This document shows, piece after piece, positions 16,760 to 24,403 of a stretch of DNA of 64,000 bases. Origin of the DNA: DATAXP01 sp036272935 (GTDB lineage: Bacteria > Planctomycetota > Planctomycetia > Pirellulales > PNKZ01); NCBI GenBank assembly GCA_036272935.1, contig DATAXP010000075.1, forward strand, positions 1-64,000. Reading direction: 5' to 3'. The notes under the pieces were generated by a model, which had not been told where the DNA came from, ran no database searches, and saw only the letters and a program-made list of their open reading frames with translations. Made by a program: the position numbers and the translations under genes. Every line of letters starts with the position of its first letter. Position 1 is the stretch's first letter.

Positions 16760-17752
16760 TCATGCGAATTGTAACTGCGTCCCGCCTACCGGAAGGGTGA
16801 CTGTCTCGCCTGCCCGCACGCGATGGTAGACTTCCAAAAGTTCGCCATTCGTAGTCTTACGCCCGAGAAAACGAAACACAGAAGCGTCCAGGTATTCGCG
16901 CTTTTCGTCAAATGCGAGCCACCTGCGCCTCTCGACCTCTGCGACACTACCGGTCGTATTCGAACCCGCAAAAATGTCGATGACAACGTCGCCTGGTTCG
17001 GTGAGGAAGCGGATGAAGAACTCGGGCAGCTTCGCGGGAAAACGTGCCGGATGGGGCTTGACGCCGACGGCCTTGCACCCTGCGAGGTAAACGCCATTTG
17101 ATTCGGAATTCGGGATCTGCAGCAAATTGGATGGAATGGCGCCACCGTTGTTTTTGCCGAAGCCCATGCTGATGTCGTGACCGGACGGACGTTTCTTCGG
17201 ATTATAAAACTCCTCGGGATCATCCAACAGCTTCTTCATCCGTTCGCTATAAGGAACCAAGACATTCGTGACATTGGCTTTGGGATTCTCTGTCTTGCTG
17301 AACCACCAGACAGTGTTGATCGAGTCCTTCGCTCGCAGCTTGCGCTTATTCACCCACTCAATAGGGCTTGGGAGCTTCGAGGGATTAAACCAGTAGAAAT
17401 CCTCCGCTAGGAAGAAGCCTATTCGATCACAGAAATGCAGCAGTACTCTGAAATTGTAAAGGCTTCGCGCTGGCACACCTTTCATGTACGCGCCGCCGAT
17501 GTCGAGAACGAACGATCCGTCGTCCGCGAGCTTGCGGTGAACAAGGCTGGCGAACTCGGCCAACCAGTCAACGTACTCGGATTGTCCTTTGTTGCCGTAT
17601 TCCTTTTTTCGCTGCAACGCGAACGGCGGGCTCGTCATCACAAGATTGACGCTACCGTCTGGTAATGCGGACAGCAGCTCACGTGCATCACCACAATATG
17701 AGGCGCCAAGAGCAGTCGCATAAACTGGGAATCGCGCGAGATCGAATTTCAT
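16760..17752 (-). CDS. PvuII-type N4-cytosine DNA methyltransferase
   Basis: 330 residues, close to M.PvuII (336). The catalytic motif TSPPFALQRKKEYGN (motif IV, S/TPPF as in m4C enzymes) comes first and the AdoMet motif DIFAGSNTTG comes late, the beta-class order. Long blocks agree with what is known of M.PvuII: DGSFVLDIGGAYMKGVPARS, EDFYWFNPSKLPSPIEWVNK, NSESNGVYLAGC and HPARFPAKLPEFFIRFLTEP. It should methylate the inner cytosine of CAGCTG and protect against the endonuclease encoded at 18062. ATG 17752 (KFDLARFPVYA) fits the family start; an in-frame GTG at 17776 is also possible. It is transcribed divergently from the controller gene, as in the PvuII system. Base composition is clearly more AT-rich than the flanks, indicating transfer. 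Confidence 0.92.
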   Translation of the reverse strand: MKFDLARFPVYATALGASYCGDARELLSALPDGSVNLVMTSPPFALQRKKEYGNKGQSEYVDWLAEFASLVHRKLADDGSFVLDIGGAYMKGVPARSLYNFRVLLHFCDRIGFFLAEDFYWFNPSKLPSPIEWVNKRKLRAKDSINTVWWFSKTENPKANVTNVLVPYSERMKKLLDDPEEFYNPKKRPSGHDISMGFGKNNGGAIPSNLLQIPNSESNGVYLAGCKAVGVKPHPARFPAKLPEFFIRFLTEPGDVVIDIFAGSNTTGSVAEVERRRWLAFDEKREYLDASVFRFLGRKTTNGELLEVYHRVRAGETVTLPVGGTQLQFA

Positions 17753-17831
17753 GTAACGTTCCGAGTTTATACCCACCTCACGCTATCTATAGAGTGTCGC
17801 CGGTCTTCCGTCAACGGTCTATCTTCCGGGA
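17753..17831. promoter_or_regulatory. Shared divergent control region of the restriction-modification system
   Basis: 79 bases separate the methylase and controller genes and must hold both promoters and the controller binding sites. Visible features are an 8-base palindrome TCTATAGA (17786-17793), and a near-direct repeat CGGTCTTCCG (17801-17810) and CGGTCTATCTTCCGG (17815-17829) just before the controller start. No textbook C-box (GACT...AGTC pair) was recognised, so the operator is probably divergent. No strong ribosome site precedes the controller gene, which agrees with a leaderless start seen in some C genes. Confidence 0.5.
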
Positions 17832-18065
17832 ATGGTGACCCGCCCACAGGAACTAAAAGGTCGCGGCATTTTTGCCGCAAATGTACGTCGTCTGCGACAG
17901 GAGAAAGGACTGTCTCAAGATGGCCTTGCGCATCTTTCCGGCGTGCATCGTACGTACATCGGCGCGATCGAGCGGTGTGAAAAAAATGTCTCGATCGACA
18001 GCATGGAAAAGATCGCTCTGGCTCTTCAATGCTCCCTCCAGTCGCTGCTGGGGGAGTTTGAATGA
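17832..18065 (+). CDS. Controller protein of the restriction-modification system (C.PvuII-like)
   Basis: 77 residues, a stand-alone Xre/Cro-type helix-turn-helix: NVRRLRQEKGLSQDGLAHLS then GVHRTYIGAIERCEKNVS, with DSMEKIALALQ as the closing helix. Size and sequence match the C proteins of type II systems (C.PvuII has 84 residues), which bind as dimers to their own promoter, first activating C and R transcription and then repressing, so that methylation precedes cutting. The gene overlaps the endonuclease start by four bases (ATGA), giving translational coupling, the same gene order and overlap logic as PvuII. Start at 17832 has almost no ribosome site. Confidence 0.9.
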   Translation: MVTRPQELKGRGIFAANVRRLRQEKGLSQDGLAHLSGVHRTYIGAIERCEKNVSIDSMEKIALALQCSLQSLLGEFE

Positions 18066-18679
18066 GCAAGCAATCTGAAGTAAAAGCGGCTCGCAAGAGA
18101 TTTCAAAAACATGCTGATTTGCAAAAGCTCGAAAAGCTACTTCCGTACATTCGAGAGCTGCAACGACTTGCCTCGCAACATGGGATTCATGACGTGTTTC
18201 AAGACAACGGAGGTAAGCTTCTTCAGGTTCTCCTGGTGACTGGCTTGATAAGAGTTGAGGCACGTGAGGGGAACGATGCGATCGACTCTTCCGGCAAAGA
18301 ATACGAACTCAAATCAGTAAATCGGTTCAACACAAAGGGAGAGCCAAAGCCCAACGCGCCCTTCACCACTCATCATCATTTGAATCAAGCGATCATCGAT
18401 AAGTACCGCAAAGTCGATTGGATTTTCGCGATTTATTCAGGCATTGAGCTGGAGCAGGTCTACTTCATACCCGTCTCAAAAATGGAGCCCTGCTTTCGGA
18501 AATGGGAAGCGGATTTCGGAAGGGCCAAAAGTCCTTTGAACAATCCGAAAATCAGCCAGAAATTCGTGCGTACACATGGAATCGAGCTTTACCGGAATGA
18601 GAATGCACCCAAGCCCGGCGATGCGGATATTGCGGAAGTGCTTGGCGATGTGGAATCTTCGCCGACCGGCGATGAATGA
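18062..18679 (+). CDS. PvuII-type restriction endonuclease (predicted CAGCTG cutter)
   Basis: 205 residues. The core matches R.PvuII (157 residues): HGIHDVFQDNGGKLLQVLL, then REGNDAIDSSGKEYELKSVN, then TTHHHLNQAIIDKYRK and WIFAIYSGIELE. The PD-(D/E)xK catalytic residues are Asp72, Glu82 and Lys84 here, equivalent to Asp58, Glu68 and Lys70 of PvuII, and the HHH at 104-106 corresponds to the recognition/catalytic His region. Cleavage of CAGCTG giving blunt ends is therefore expected. About 14 extra residues at the N-terminus and a ~30-residue acidic C-terminal tail are additions. It is translationally coupled to the controller and has low-GC composition. The gene appears intact. Confidence 0.92.
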   Translation: MSKQSEVKAARKRFQKHADLQKLEKLLPYIRELQRLASQHGIHDVFQDNGGKLLQVLLVTGLIRVEAREGNDAIDSSGKEYELKSVNRFNTKGEPKPNAPFTTHHHLNQAIIDKYRKVDWIFAIYSGIELEQVYFIPVSKMEPCFRKWEADFGRAKSPLNNPKISQKFVRTHGIELYRNENAPKPGDADIAEVLGDVESSPTGDE

Positions 18680-18768
18680 GAGCTCTGATTCTGGCGACCG
18701 CTTCGATTGACATCGCCGCTCGCAGCTTCTTTTCACGTCAATCTTATTATGCGGCTCTCAAAGCCATT

Positions 18769-20094
18769 TCAATGCAAGTTGTCCGCGCGAAATTTCACGC
18801 GGCCACCGACGATGACCGTTTCGGCCCGGCCGCGCAGCCGCCAGCCGTCGAATGGCGAGTTCTCGCTTTTCGAGCGGAAGCGCGTCTTATCGACGGTCCA
18901 CTGGCACTCGGGATCGATGATCGTCACGTCGGCGTCGGCTCCCGGGGCGAGCGAGCCCTTGGCGATCCCCAGCACGCGCGCGGGGTTGATCGTCAGCTTC
19001 TCAATCGCTTGCGGCCAGGTGAGATGCCCCGGCTCGATAAGCTGCGTGACGACCAGCCCCAGCGCGGTTTCGAGGCCCAGGATGCCGAACGGTGCCCGGT
19101 CAAGCTCCTGCATCTTCTTCTCGGCGGCATGCGGAGCGTGGTCGGTGCAGATAACGTCGATCGTGCCGTCGTTCAAGGCGGCGATGCACGCGTCGACATC
19201 CGAGCGGCTGCGCAGCGGCGGGCTCATTTTGTAGTTCGAGTCGAACGTGCGCAGGCAGTCGTCGGTGAGCGTGAAGTGATGCGGACAGATTTCCGTCGTC
19301 ACGCGCACCTGGCGGCGCTTCGCGCGGCGGATGATCTCGATCGCCCCCGAAGTCGACACGTGCATCACGTGGATGCGTCCGCCGGTCGCCTCGGCCAGCA
19401 CGATGTCGCGGCCGACCATCACGTCCTCGGCCGCCGACGGCATCCCCGGCAGCCCCAGCACCAGCGAGGCCATTCCTTCGTGCATCACGCCGCCGGTGGT
19501 CAGCTCCGGCACCTCGGCATGGTTGAGGATCGGGCGGTCGAACATCAGGCAGTACTCGAACGCCCGGCGCATCAGCTCGGCGTTGTACACCGGAGCACCG
19601 TCGTCGCTGAACGCCACGGCGCCGGCTTGCACCAACTGGCCGATCTCGGCGAGTTCCTTCCCCTCGCGATTCTTACTGACGCAGGCGACGACGAACACGT
19701 TGCAGTTGTCGGCCAGCACCGCCTGGTGCCGCACGTACTCGACGGCGGCCTGGGTGTCGATGGGCGGATCGGTGTTGGGGATGCAGGCGACGCTGGTGAA
19801 TCCGCCGGCGAGCGCCGCCGAGGTGCCCGTGGCGATCGTCTCGTCTTCTTCGCGCCCCGGCTCGCGCAGGTGGACGTGCATGTCGATCAGCCCGGGGGCG
19901 ACGATCTTGCCGCGGGCGTCGATGATCGTGTCTTGGCCGTTGCGCGAGGCGTCGATCGCCGCGACGCGCCCATCGCGCAGCAGGACGTTCGTCACCCGAT
20001 CGATCCCCTGGCTGGGATCAATCACGCGGCCTTGCTCGATCAAGATCGAGCGGGGACTGGAGGCTGGGGGCTGGGGGCCGGCGGACATCGTCAT
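18769..20094 (-). CDS. pyrC: Dihydroorotase
   Basis: 441 residues, class I dihydroorotase of pyrimidine synthesis (carbamoyl-aspartate to dihydroorotate). Zinc-site motifs are visible: PGLIDMHVHLREPG (HxH and Arg), NHAEVPE, HVSTSGAIEIIRRAK, EICPHHFTLTDD and DVICTDHAPH (catalytic Asp). ATG 20094 overlaps the pyrB stop as ATGA, so the pair is coupled. The first ~14 residues (Gly/Pro/Gln/Ala/Ser-rich, GPQPPASSPRS) are unlike family N-termini and are encoded by a GGGACTGGAGGCTGGGGGC-type repeat also found between the cytochrome b genes, so a repeat seems to have entered the 5' end of the gene. An alternative ATG at 20088 also lies before the repeat. Confidence 0.96.
   Translation of the reverse strand: MTMSAGPQPPASSPRSILIEQGRVIDPSQGIDRVTNVLLRDGRVAAIDASRNGQDTIIDARGKIVAPGLIDMHVHLREPGREEDETIATGTSAALAGGFTSVACIPNTDPPIDTQAAVEYVRHQAVLADNCNVFVVACVSKNREGKELAEIGQLVQAGAVAFSDDGAPVYNAELMRRAFEYCLMFDRPILNHAEVPELTTGGVMHEGMASLVLGLPGMPSAAEDVMVGRDIVLAEATGGRIHVMHVSTSGAIEIIRRAKRRQVRVTTEICPHHFTLTDDCLRTFDSNYKMSPPLRSRSDVDACIAALNDGTIDVICTDHAPHAAEKKMQELDRAPFGILGLETALGLVVTQLIEPGHLTWPQAIEKLTINPARVLGIAKGSLAPGADADVTIIDPECQWTVDKTRFRSKSENSPFDGWRLRGRAETVIVGGRVKFRADNLH
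20053..20085. repeat. GGGACTGG/GGCTGGGG repeat inside the pyrC 5' end
   Basis: Four imperfect copies of a GG(A/C)TGGGG-like unit on the plus strand, belonging to the same motif family as 7230-7254 but here translated as part of PyrC. Confidence 0.65.
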
Positions 20095-21074
20095 TCCCCA
20101 CTCACCATGCCGAACTCTCCGCTGCGCTTGCACAACAAGTACAGCACCGCCATGCGCACTGCCAAGCCGTTGGCCACCTGGTCGAGGATCACCGAGTGCG
20201 GACCATCGGCGACATCGGGAGTCACTTCGACGCCGCGGTTGATGGGGCCGGGGGCGAGAATGAGGATGTCGTCCTTGGCACGGGCCATCCGCTCGCGGTT
20301 CATGGCATACAGCAGCGCGTACTCGCGCACGCTGGGGAACGGGCGCGTTGTCTGGCGCTCGAACTGGATGCGCAGCAGGTTCAGCACGTCGCAGCGCGGC
20401 AAGATTTCGTCGAGATTGTACGACACCTCGACCCCTAGCTCGCGCCAGCGCGGCGACACCAGCGTCGACGGGCCGCAAAGGATCACGTGAGCCCCCAGCT
20501 TTTGCAGCCCCCAGATATTCGAGCGGGCCGTGCGGCTATGGGCGATGTCGCCGACCAACGCCACGGTCAAGCCAGCCAAGGTGCCGCGATGCTTGCGGAT
20601 GGTGAGGATGTCGAGCAGCCCCTGCGTGGGATGTTCGTGGGGACCGTCGCCGGCATTCACCACGGCGCAGCGCAAGTTTTGGGCCAGCAGATGAGTCGTC
20701 CCCGGGGTGCGGTGCCGCACCACGACCAGGTCGATCCCCATCGCCTCGATGTTCTTGGCCGTGTCGATGAACGTTTCGCCCTTCGACAGGCTGGAGCCGG
20801 AAGCCGAGAAATCGATGGTATCGGCCCCCAGGCGGCGACCGGCCAACGAAAAGCTAGTGCGCGTGCGCGTCGAGTTCTCGAAGAACAGGTTCGCCAGCGT
20901 CTTGCCGGCCAAAGTGTTGATCTTTCGCCGGCCCGAATCGGTGGCGTCCCACAGTGCCTCCGCGGTGTCGAGGATCAGCGTGATCTCTTCGGCCGAGAGG
21001 TCTTGCAGGCCGAGCAAATGCCGATGCGTCCACGCTTCCAGCGGTGCCTCGAGATCGTGCAAGTCGAGACTCAT
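20091..21074 (-). CDS. pyrB: Aspartate carbamoyltransferase catalytic subunit
   Basis: 327 residues, the normal catalytic-chain length. It joins carbamoyl phosphate and aspartate in the first committed step of pyrimidine synthesis. The carbamoyl phosphate loop FENSTRTRTSF and the block GDGPHEHPTQGLLD are present, as is VGDIAHSRTARSN in the aspartate domain. ATG 21074 (MSLDLHDLEAP) is taken as start; the frame is open to 21545 but the extra part overlaps the Gly-rich gene and is unlike PyrB. It is followed by pyrC with a four-base overlap. No pyrR or pyrI gene is nearby and no attenuator was recognised in the leader. Confidence 0.95.
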   Translation of the reverse strand: MSLDLHDLEAPLEAWTHRHLLGLQDLSAEEITLILDTAEALWDATDSGRRKINTLAGKTLANLFFENSTRTRTSFSLAGRRLGADTIDFSASGSSLSKGETFIDTAKNIEAMGIDLVVVRHRTPGTTHLLAQNLRCAVVNAGDGPHEHPTQGLLDILTIRKHRGTLAGLTVALVGDIAHSRTARSNIWGLQKLGAHVILCGPSTLVSPRWRELGVEVSYNLDEILPRCDVLNLLRIQFERQTTRPFPSVREYALLYAMNRERMARAKDDILILAPGPINRGVEVTPDVADGPHSVILDQVANGLAVRMAVLYLLCKRSGEFGMVSGE

Positions 21075-21190
21075 GGGCGCAGCACTACCTGGGGCGACAA
21101 AAACGGCAGAACCCAAGCGACGACATCCGGGCGTGATTCTAACATTCACGCACCGGAGTACAAGCGCGCGACCGAAAGGGTCGCGGGCGC

Positions 21191-21225
21191 AAAAAGAGGC
21201 TCCGCCCGGTTTCGAGCGGAGCCTC
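21191..21225 (-). terminator. Rho-independent terminator after the Gly/Tyr-rich gene
   Basis: Read on the minus strand, a perfect 10-base stem GAGGCTCCGC / GCGGAGCCTC (21216-21225 with 21196-21205) is followed at once by five T. It lies about 30 bases after the stop of the gene at 21257-21604, so it should end that transcript before pyrB. Confidence 0.85.
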
Positions 21226-21256
21226 CGAGAGAACTCGTCCAAATGATGCGAAGCGG

Positions 21257-21604
21257 TTACGTGCCCGCGCCGATTGCGGCCCCGATGGCGCCGCCAATGT
21301 TCGCGCCGGCATTCACGCCTGTGCCGTATCCGTAACCGCCGTAACCGCCGTAGCCGCCGTAGCCATTCCATCCGCCATACCCGGGATAGCCGTAGCCGCG
21401 GTATCCGGAGCCCCAGCCGCCGTTGTAGCCCCGGTTGCCGCCGTAGGCGCCGTACGGATGATAGCCGTAGTGGTAGCCTGGATTGGCGCCGCCCCATCCG
21501 CGAGCACCTACGCCGGCACCGCCCCAGTGACCGTGTTGCGCCCACGCCGGCGTCGTCATCAACGCCACTGCCATTGCCGTGCCAAGAAGAATGCGTTTCA
21601 TCAT
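21257..21604 (-). CDS. Secreted Gly/Tyr-rich protein
   Basis: 115 residues. A clear Sec signal peptide (MMKRILLGTAMAVALMTTP, cleavage at AWA-Q) is followed by a low-complexity mature part of Gly, Tyr, Trp and Asn with repeated GYGG units, ending in an Ala/Gly-rich hydrophobic tail (GGAIGAAIGAGT). A GAGGTAA ribosome site lies 7 bases before ATG 21604, and a strong terminator follows. Gly/Tyr-rich exported proteins are common in planctomycetes and may form part of the cell envelope or an extracellular matrix; no enzymatic fold is visible. Function unknown. Confidence 0.75.
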   Translation of the reverse strand: MMKRILLGTAMAVALMTTPAWAQHGHWGGAGVGARGWGGANPGYHYGYHPYGAYGGNRGYNGGWGSGYRGYGYPGYGGWNGYGGYGGYGGYGYGTGVNAGANIGGAIGAAIGAGT

Positions 21605-21716
21605 TGTGTTACCTCAAACGGACTTGTAAGCAATTCATGCGAAATGATCGCGACGGCAGGCAACCATTTCGCACAATGCGTGCCGGAGTCAGCCAAGAAA
21701 AGAATGCCGCCGGCGG

Positions 21717-23537
21717 TCATTTACCTGGCAGAATCCACACCTTGGACGCGCGTATTTCGCCGGGGTTGTCGCCCGGAGCGCACTCCCCGCAACGGGCCAG
21801 CAGCAGATGCGTTGGACCGTCGCTGGGATGATGCACGAGACTTGCCGTGAGCATCTCGGCAGCCACGGCGTTCTGACCCGCGTCGAACAGTGCGAGCGCC
21901 TGCTCGTACTCGTCGCGCAAGCGATCCCATGATTCGCCTGGTTCGCACAATTCGAACAGCTCGACAGGCTCGGCAATGTTCACGACGCGCACACTTCCCA
22001 AGCGTCGCGTGGCAAACGAGGCGGGCAACTGGGCGCGCGTGGCCGCCGTGATGAGCAGGTCGATCTTCAAATACTTGGTCGCCCCTTCGACCCGGCTGGC
22101 CAGATTGACCGTCGGCCCCAGCGGACCGTATTTGAATTTGCGCGCCGTGCCGACATTGCCGACCCGAGCGGTCCCCGTGTTGATGCCAATGCCCACGTGC
22201 ATCGGCTCGCCGAGCACCCCGGCCCAGCGCTCGTTGACCGCGGGGAGGGCTTTGAGCATCGCCAGCGCCGCGGAACAGGCGCGCTGGGCATCGTTGGAGT
22301 GCGACACCGGCGCGCCCCACATCGCGATCAGCTCGTCGCCGATGTAGTCGACCAACACGCCTTCATGCTCGACGACGCAATCGCTCAGCGCGCTCATCGT
22401 GTCGGAAATCCATTCGACCGTGCGGGCGGAGCCGAGCACTTCGCTCAGCCGGCTGAACCCGCGGATGTCGCAGAACAGGATCGTCACCTGGGCGTCGCGC
22501 CCTTCGAGCAGCCCGGGGTCGACGGCCAAGGAACGTGAAAGCTCGGGCGTGAAGAACTGCTCGAAGCGAATCTGGGCGGCCAACAGCGCCTGCTCTTCCT
22601 TGAGCCGCGCGATCCCTGCCGCCACGCCGCACGCCAGTGTTTCGACCAGTTGGGCCTCGAGCGGCGAGATTTCCACCGTGTCGCTGATGTTCGTGCTGCG
22701 GCGGTCGCCGTAGAGCACGCCAAGCACTTCGCCCGAGCGATCGAGAATCGGCGCCGCAACCACCGCTTGCAGGCCGAGCATGCTGGCCGTGATGTCGCGC
22801 GAAGGCACCTGCCACATCGTCCGTCGCTGAAAGAAAACCTCGCCGAGGATTTTGCGGCTGGGACGCCAATCGACTGCCGGTTCAAATCCGCTTCGGGCAA
22901 ATCGGCCGGCGTGCTGGGCAGCGGTCGTCCACGAGCCGCCCTGGCGGAGCATCACGGCACCGGCATCGAGGTGCACCAGTTCGACGACGCCTCGCGCCGC
23001 GTGCTCAAAGAAATCGTTCGAGCTGATCGCGCTGCCCAACAGCGCCGTCACTGCCTGGAACCAGGCGAGTAACTCCGACGGTCCATGGGGCGCCTGCGGC
23101 AATGGACCCAGGCTGGTGGCGCGGATCGCCGGGGCGACGGTGGCCGAGGGCAATGCATTGAGTTCCGCGGCGCTGACCGACGAAGGGTCAGCCGCCTCGA
23201 CGCGAATCAGGTACTCGCCATGGACGATGCACGCCGGCAGGTGCAGACGCGCCGCCGCTTCGCCTTGCACCAGGCCGCCATCTTCCAGCCGCACCGCCAC
23301 GCTGCGGTGCAGGTTGCGCAGCTCGACGCCTTGTGGCGTCGGCACCAGGCGCAGGAACGATCGCGGCATCGAACGATCATCGACCGGCGCGATGGCCAGG
23401 CGGTCGCCATCGGTGACGTGTTGCAGTTCGAGCAGCGGCTCGCCGTCGCGCTGCCGGCCGATTTCGAGCGGCTGCGTCAGTTCGTGCTGCCGCAGTAGTT
23501 GTCGCCCGCGGTAGATGCTGACATGACTCGCGACCAT
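21717..23537 (-). CDS. FHA-like/GAF/class III nucleotide cyclase
   Basis: 606 residues. Residues ~1-115 look like an FHA-type beta-sandwich (QPLEIGRQRDGEP, ELRNLHRSVAVRLEDGG). A GAF domain spans ~150-320 (LGLQAVVAAPILDRSGEVLG). The class III cyclase domain follows (~340-520), with the metal Asp pair in LFCDIRGFSRL and VDYIGDELIAMWG, the substrate-Lys region KFKYGPLGPTVNLAS and the transition-state Asn/Arg in NLASRVE, so it should be active on ATP or GTP. A C-terminal ~75-residue part resembles a TPR pair (YEQALALFDAGQNAVAAEML). It is a soluble sensor enzyme making cAMP or cGMP in response to an unknown ligand. It lies next to the Anbu gene on the same strand. Confidence 0.85.
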   Translation of the reverse strand: MVASHVSIYRGRQLLRQHELTQPLEIGRQRDGEPLLELQHVTDGDRLAIAPVDDRSMPRSFLRLVPTPQGVELRNLHRSVAVRLEDGGLVQGEAAARLHLPACIVHGEYLIRVEAADPSSVSAAELNALPSATVAPAIRATSLGPLPQAPHGPSELLAWFQAVTALLGSAISSNDFFEHAARGVVELVHLDAGAVMLRQGGSWTTAAQHAGRFARSGFEPAVDWRPSRKILGEVFFQRRTMWQVPSRDITASMLGLQAVVAAPILDRSGEVLGVLYGDRRSTNISDTVEISPLEAQLVETLACGVAAGIARLKEEQALLAAQIRFEQFFTPELSRSLAVDPGLLEGRDAQVTILFCDIRGFSRLSEVLGSARTVEWISDTMSALSDCVVEHEGVLVDYIGDELIAMWGAPVSHSNDAQRACSAALAMLKALPAVNERWAGVLGEPMHVGIGINTGTARVGNVGTARKFKYGPLGPTVNLASRVEGATKYLKIDLLITAATRAQLPASFATRRLGSVRVVNIAEPVELFELCEPGESWDRLRDEYEQALALFDAGQNAVAAEMLTASLVHHPSDGPTHLLLARCGECAPGDNPGEIRASKVWILPGK

Positions 23538-23578
23538 GGCGTGCCGCCCTGGATTGACGATCGTTGCCTGGCGGTCAT

Positions 23579-23614
23579 TGGATCACAAAGGCACGAAGGA
23601 CACGAAGGCGAAGA
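23579..23614. repeat. CACGAAGG-type repeat
   Basis: Copies of CACAAAGG, CACGAAGG, CACGAAGG and GCGAAG in tandem lie between the Anbu gene and the cyclase gene. They resemble the CACGAAA units at 12001-12100. Confidence 0.6.
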
Positions 23615-24403
23615 TTACAACTGGCTGCCGTCGAGAATGAAATCGTTGCGCGTCGGTGTCTCGGCATGCGCCGGATTCGAGTCGAAGCGAATCTCGGGCA
23701 GTTCGTGCACCGCCTTTTGCAAGGCCGACTCCCAGCGCATGTGGACGTCGATCAAGTCGGCGTCTTTGCTGGTGAGCTGCCGGCGGCGCGTGATCTGGAA
23801 CTCGTCGGCATAGTATTGCAGCATGTCGATGGGCGGGCCGACCGTGACGTTCGAGCGCATGGTCGAATCGATCGAGATCAGCGCGTACTTTGCCGCCTCG
23901 TTGAGCGTGGTGCGATCGTAGCGGATGCCACGATCGAGGATCGGTCGGCCGTATTTACATTCGCCGATCTGCAAGTACGGCGATTCTTCGGTGGCCGACA
24001 GTGGGTTCCCCTGCGGGTAGATCAGGTACAGATTCGGAGGCTCGCCGCGAATCTGTCCGCCGAGCAACAGGTGAATGTTGAATTTGAAGTCGTCGCGCTC
24101 CAGGTAAGACCGGTCGATCTCGGCGACGCGATGGACCTGCTCGCCGATGACGCGCGTGGCGTCGTACATCGACTGCGCAGCCGCAAGACCTTCGCCGCGC
24201 TCAAAGTCGCGGCGTAACAGCGTCATCACCGACTGCGAAATCGACAAGCTGCCGCTGGTGAGCACGATCAGCGCTCGCTCGCCGGGCTGCACAAACGTGT
24301 AGGTCTTGCGACAGACATTGACCTGGTCGAACCCGGCGTTGGTACGCGAGTCGGACGCCATCACCAGGCCTTCATACGTCATGATCCCCAGACAATAGGT
24401 CAT
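23615..24403 (-). CDS. Anbu-type proteasome-like peptidase
   Basis: 262 residues, a bacterial Ntn-hydrolase related to HslV. The start MTYCLGIMTYEGLVMASDSR and following RTNAGFDQVNVCRKTY are the Anbu signature. After removal of the initiator Met, Thr1 would be the nucleophile with Asp17 (ASDSR) and Lys32 (RKT) as partners. The conserved YPQGNPLSATEESPYLQIGE and KYGRPILDRGI blocks are present. Anbu forms ring- or helix-like oligomers; a protease activity has been hard to show, so the substrate is open. The ATP-grasp, alpha-E and transglutaminase genes that usually travel with it lie directly beyond, but on the opposite strand, so a divergent control region is shared. Confidence 0.9.
   Translation of the reverse strand: MTYCLGIMTYEGLVMASDSRTNAGFDQVNVCRKTYTFVQPGERALIVLTSGSLSISQSVMTLLRRDFERGEGLAAAQSMYDATRVIGEQVHRVAEIDRSYLERDDFKFNIHLLLGGQIRGEPPNLYLIYPQGNPLSATEESPYLQIGECKYGRPILDRGIRYDRTTLNEAAKYALISIDSTMRSNVTVGPPIDMLQYYADEFQITRRRQLTSKDADLIDVHMRWESALQKAVHELPEIRFDSNPAHAETPTRNDFILDGSQL

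Noticed and set aside
18676..20490. Long plus-strand open frame opposite pyrC
   Set aside because: Arg/His/Asp-rich shadow of the GC-biased pyrC coding strand; no recognisable domain, while pyrC is certain.
21075..21545. Upstream extension of the pyrB frame
   Set aside because: Arg-rich, runs over the Gly/Tyr-rich gene and its terminator, and is unlike any PyrB N-terminus.
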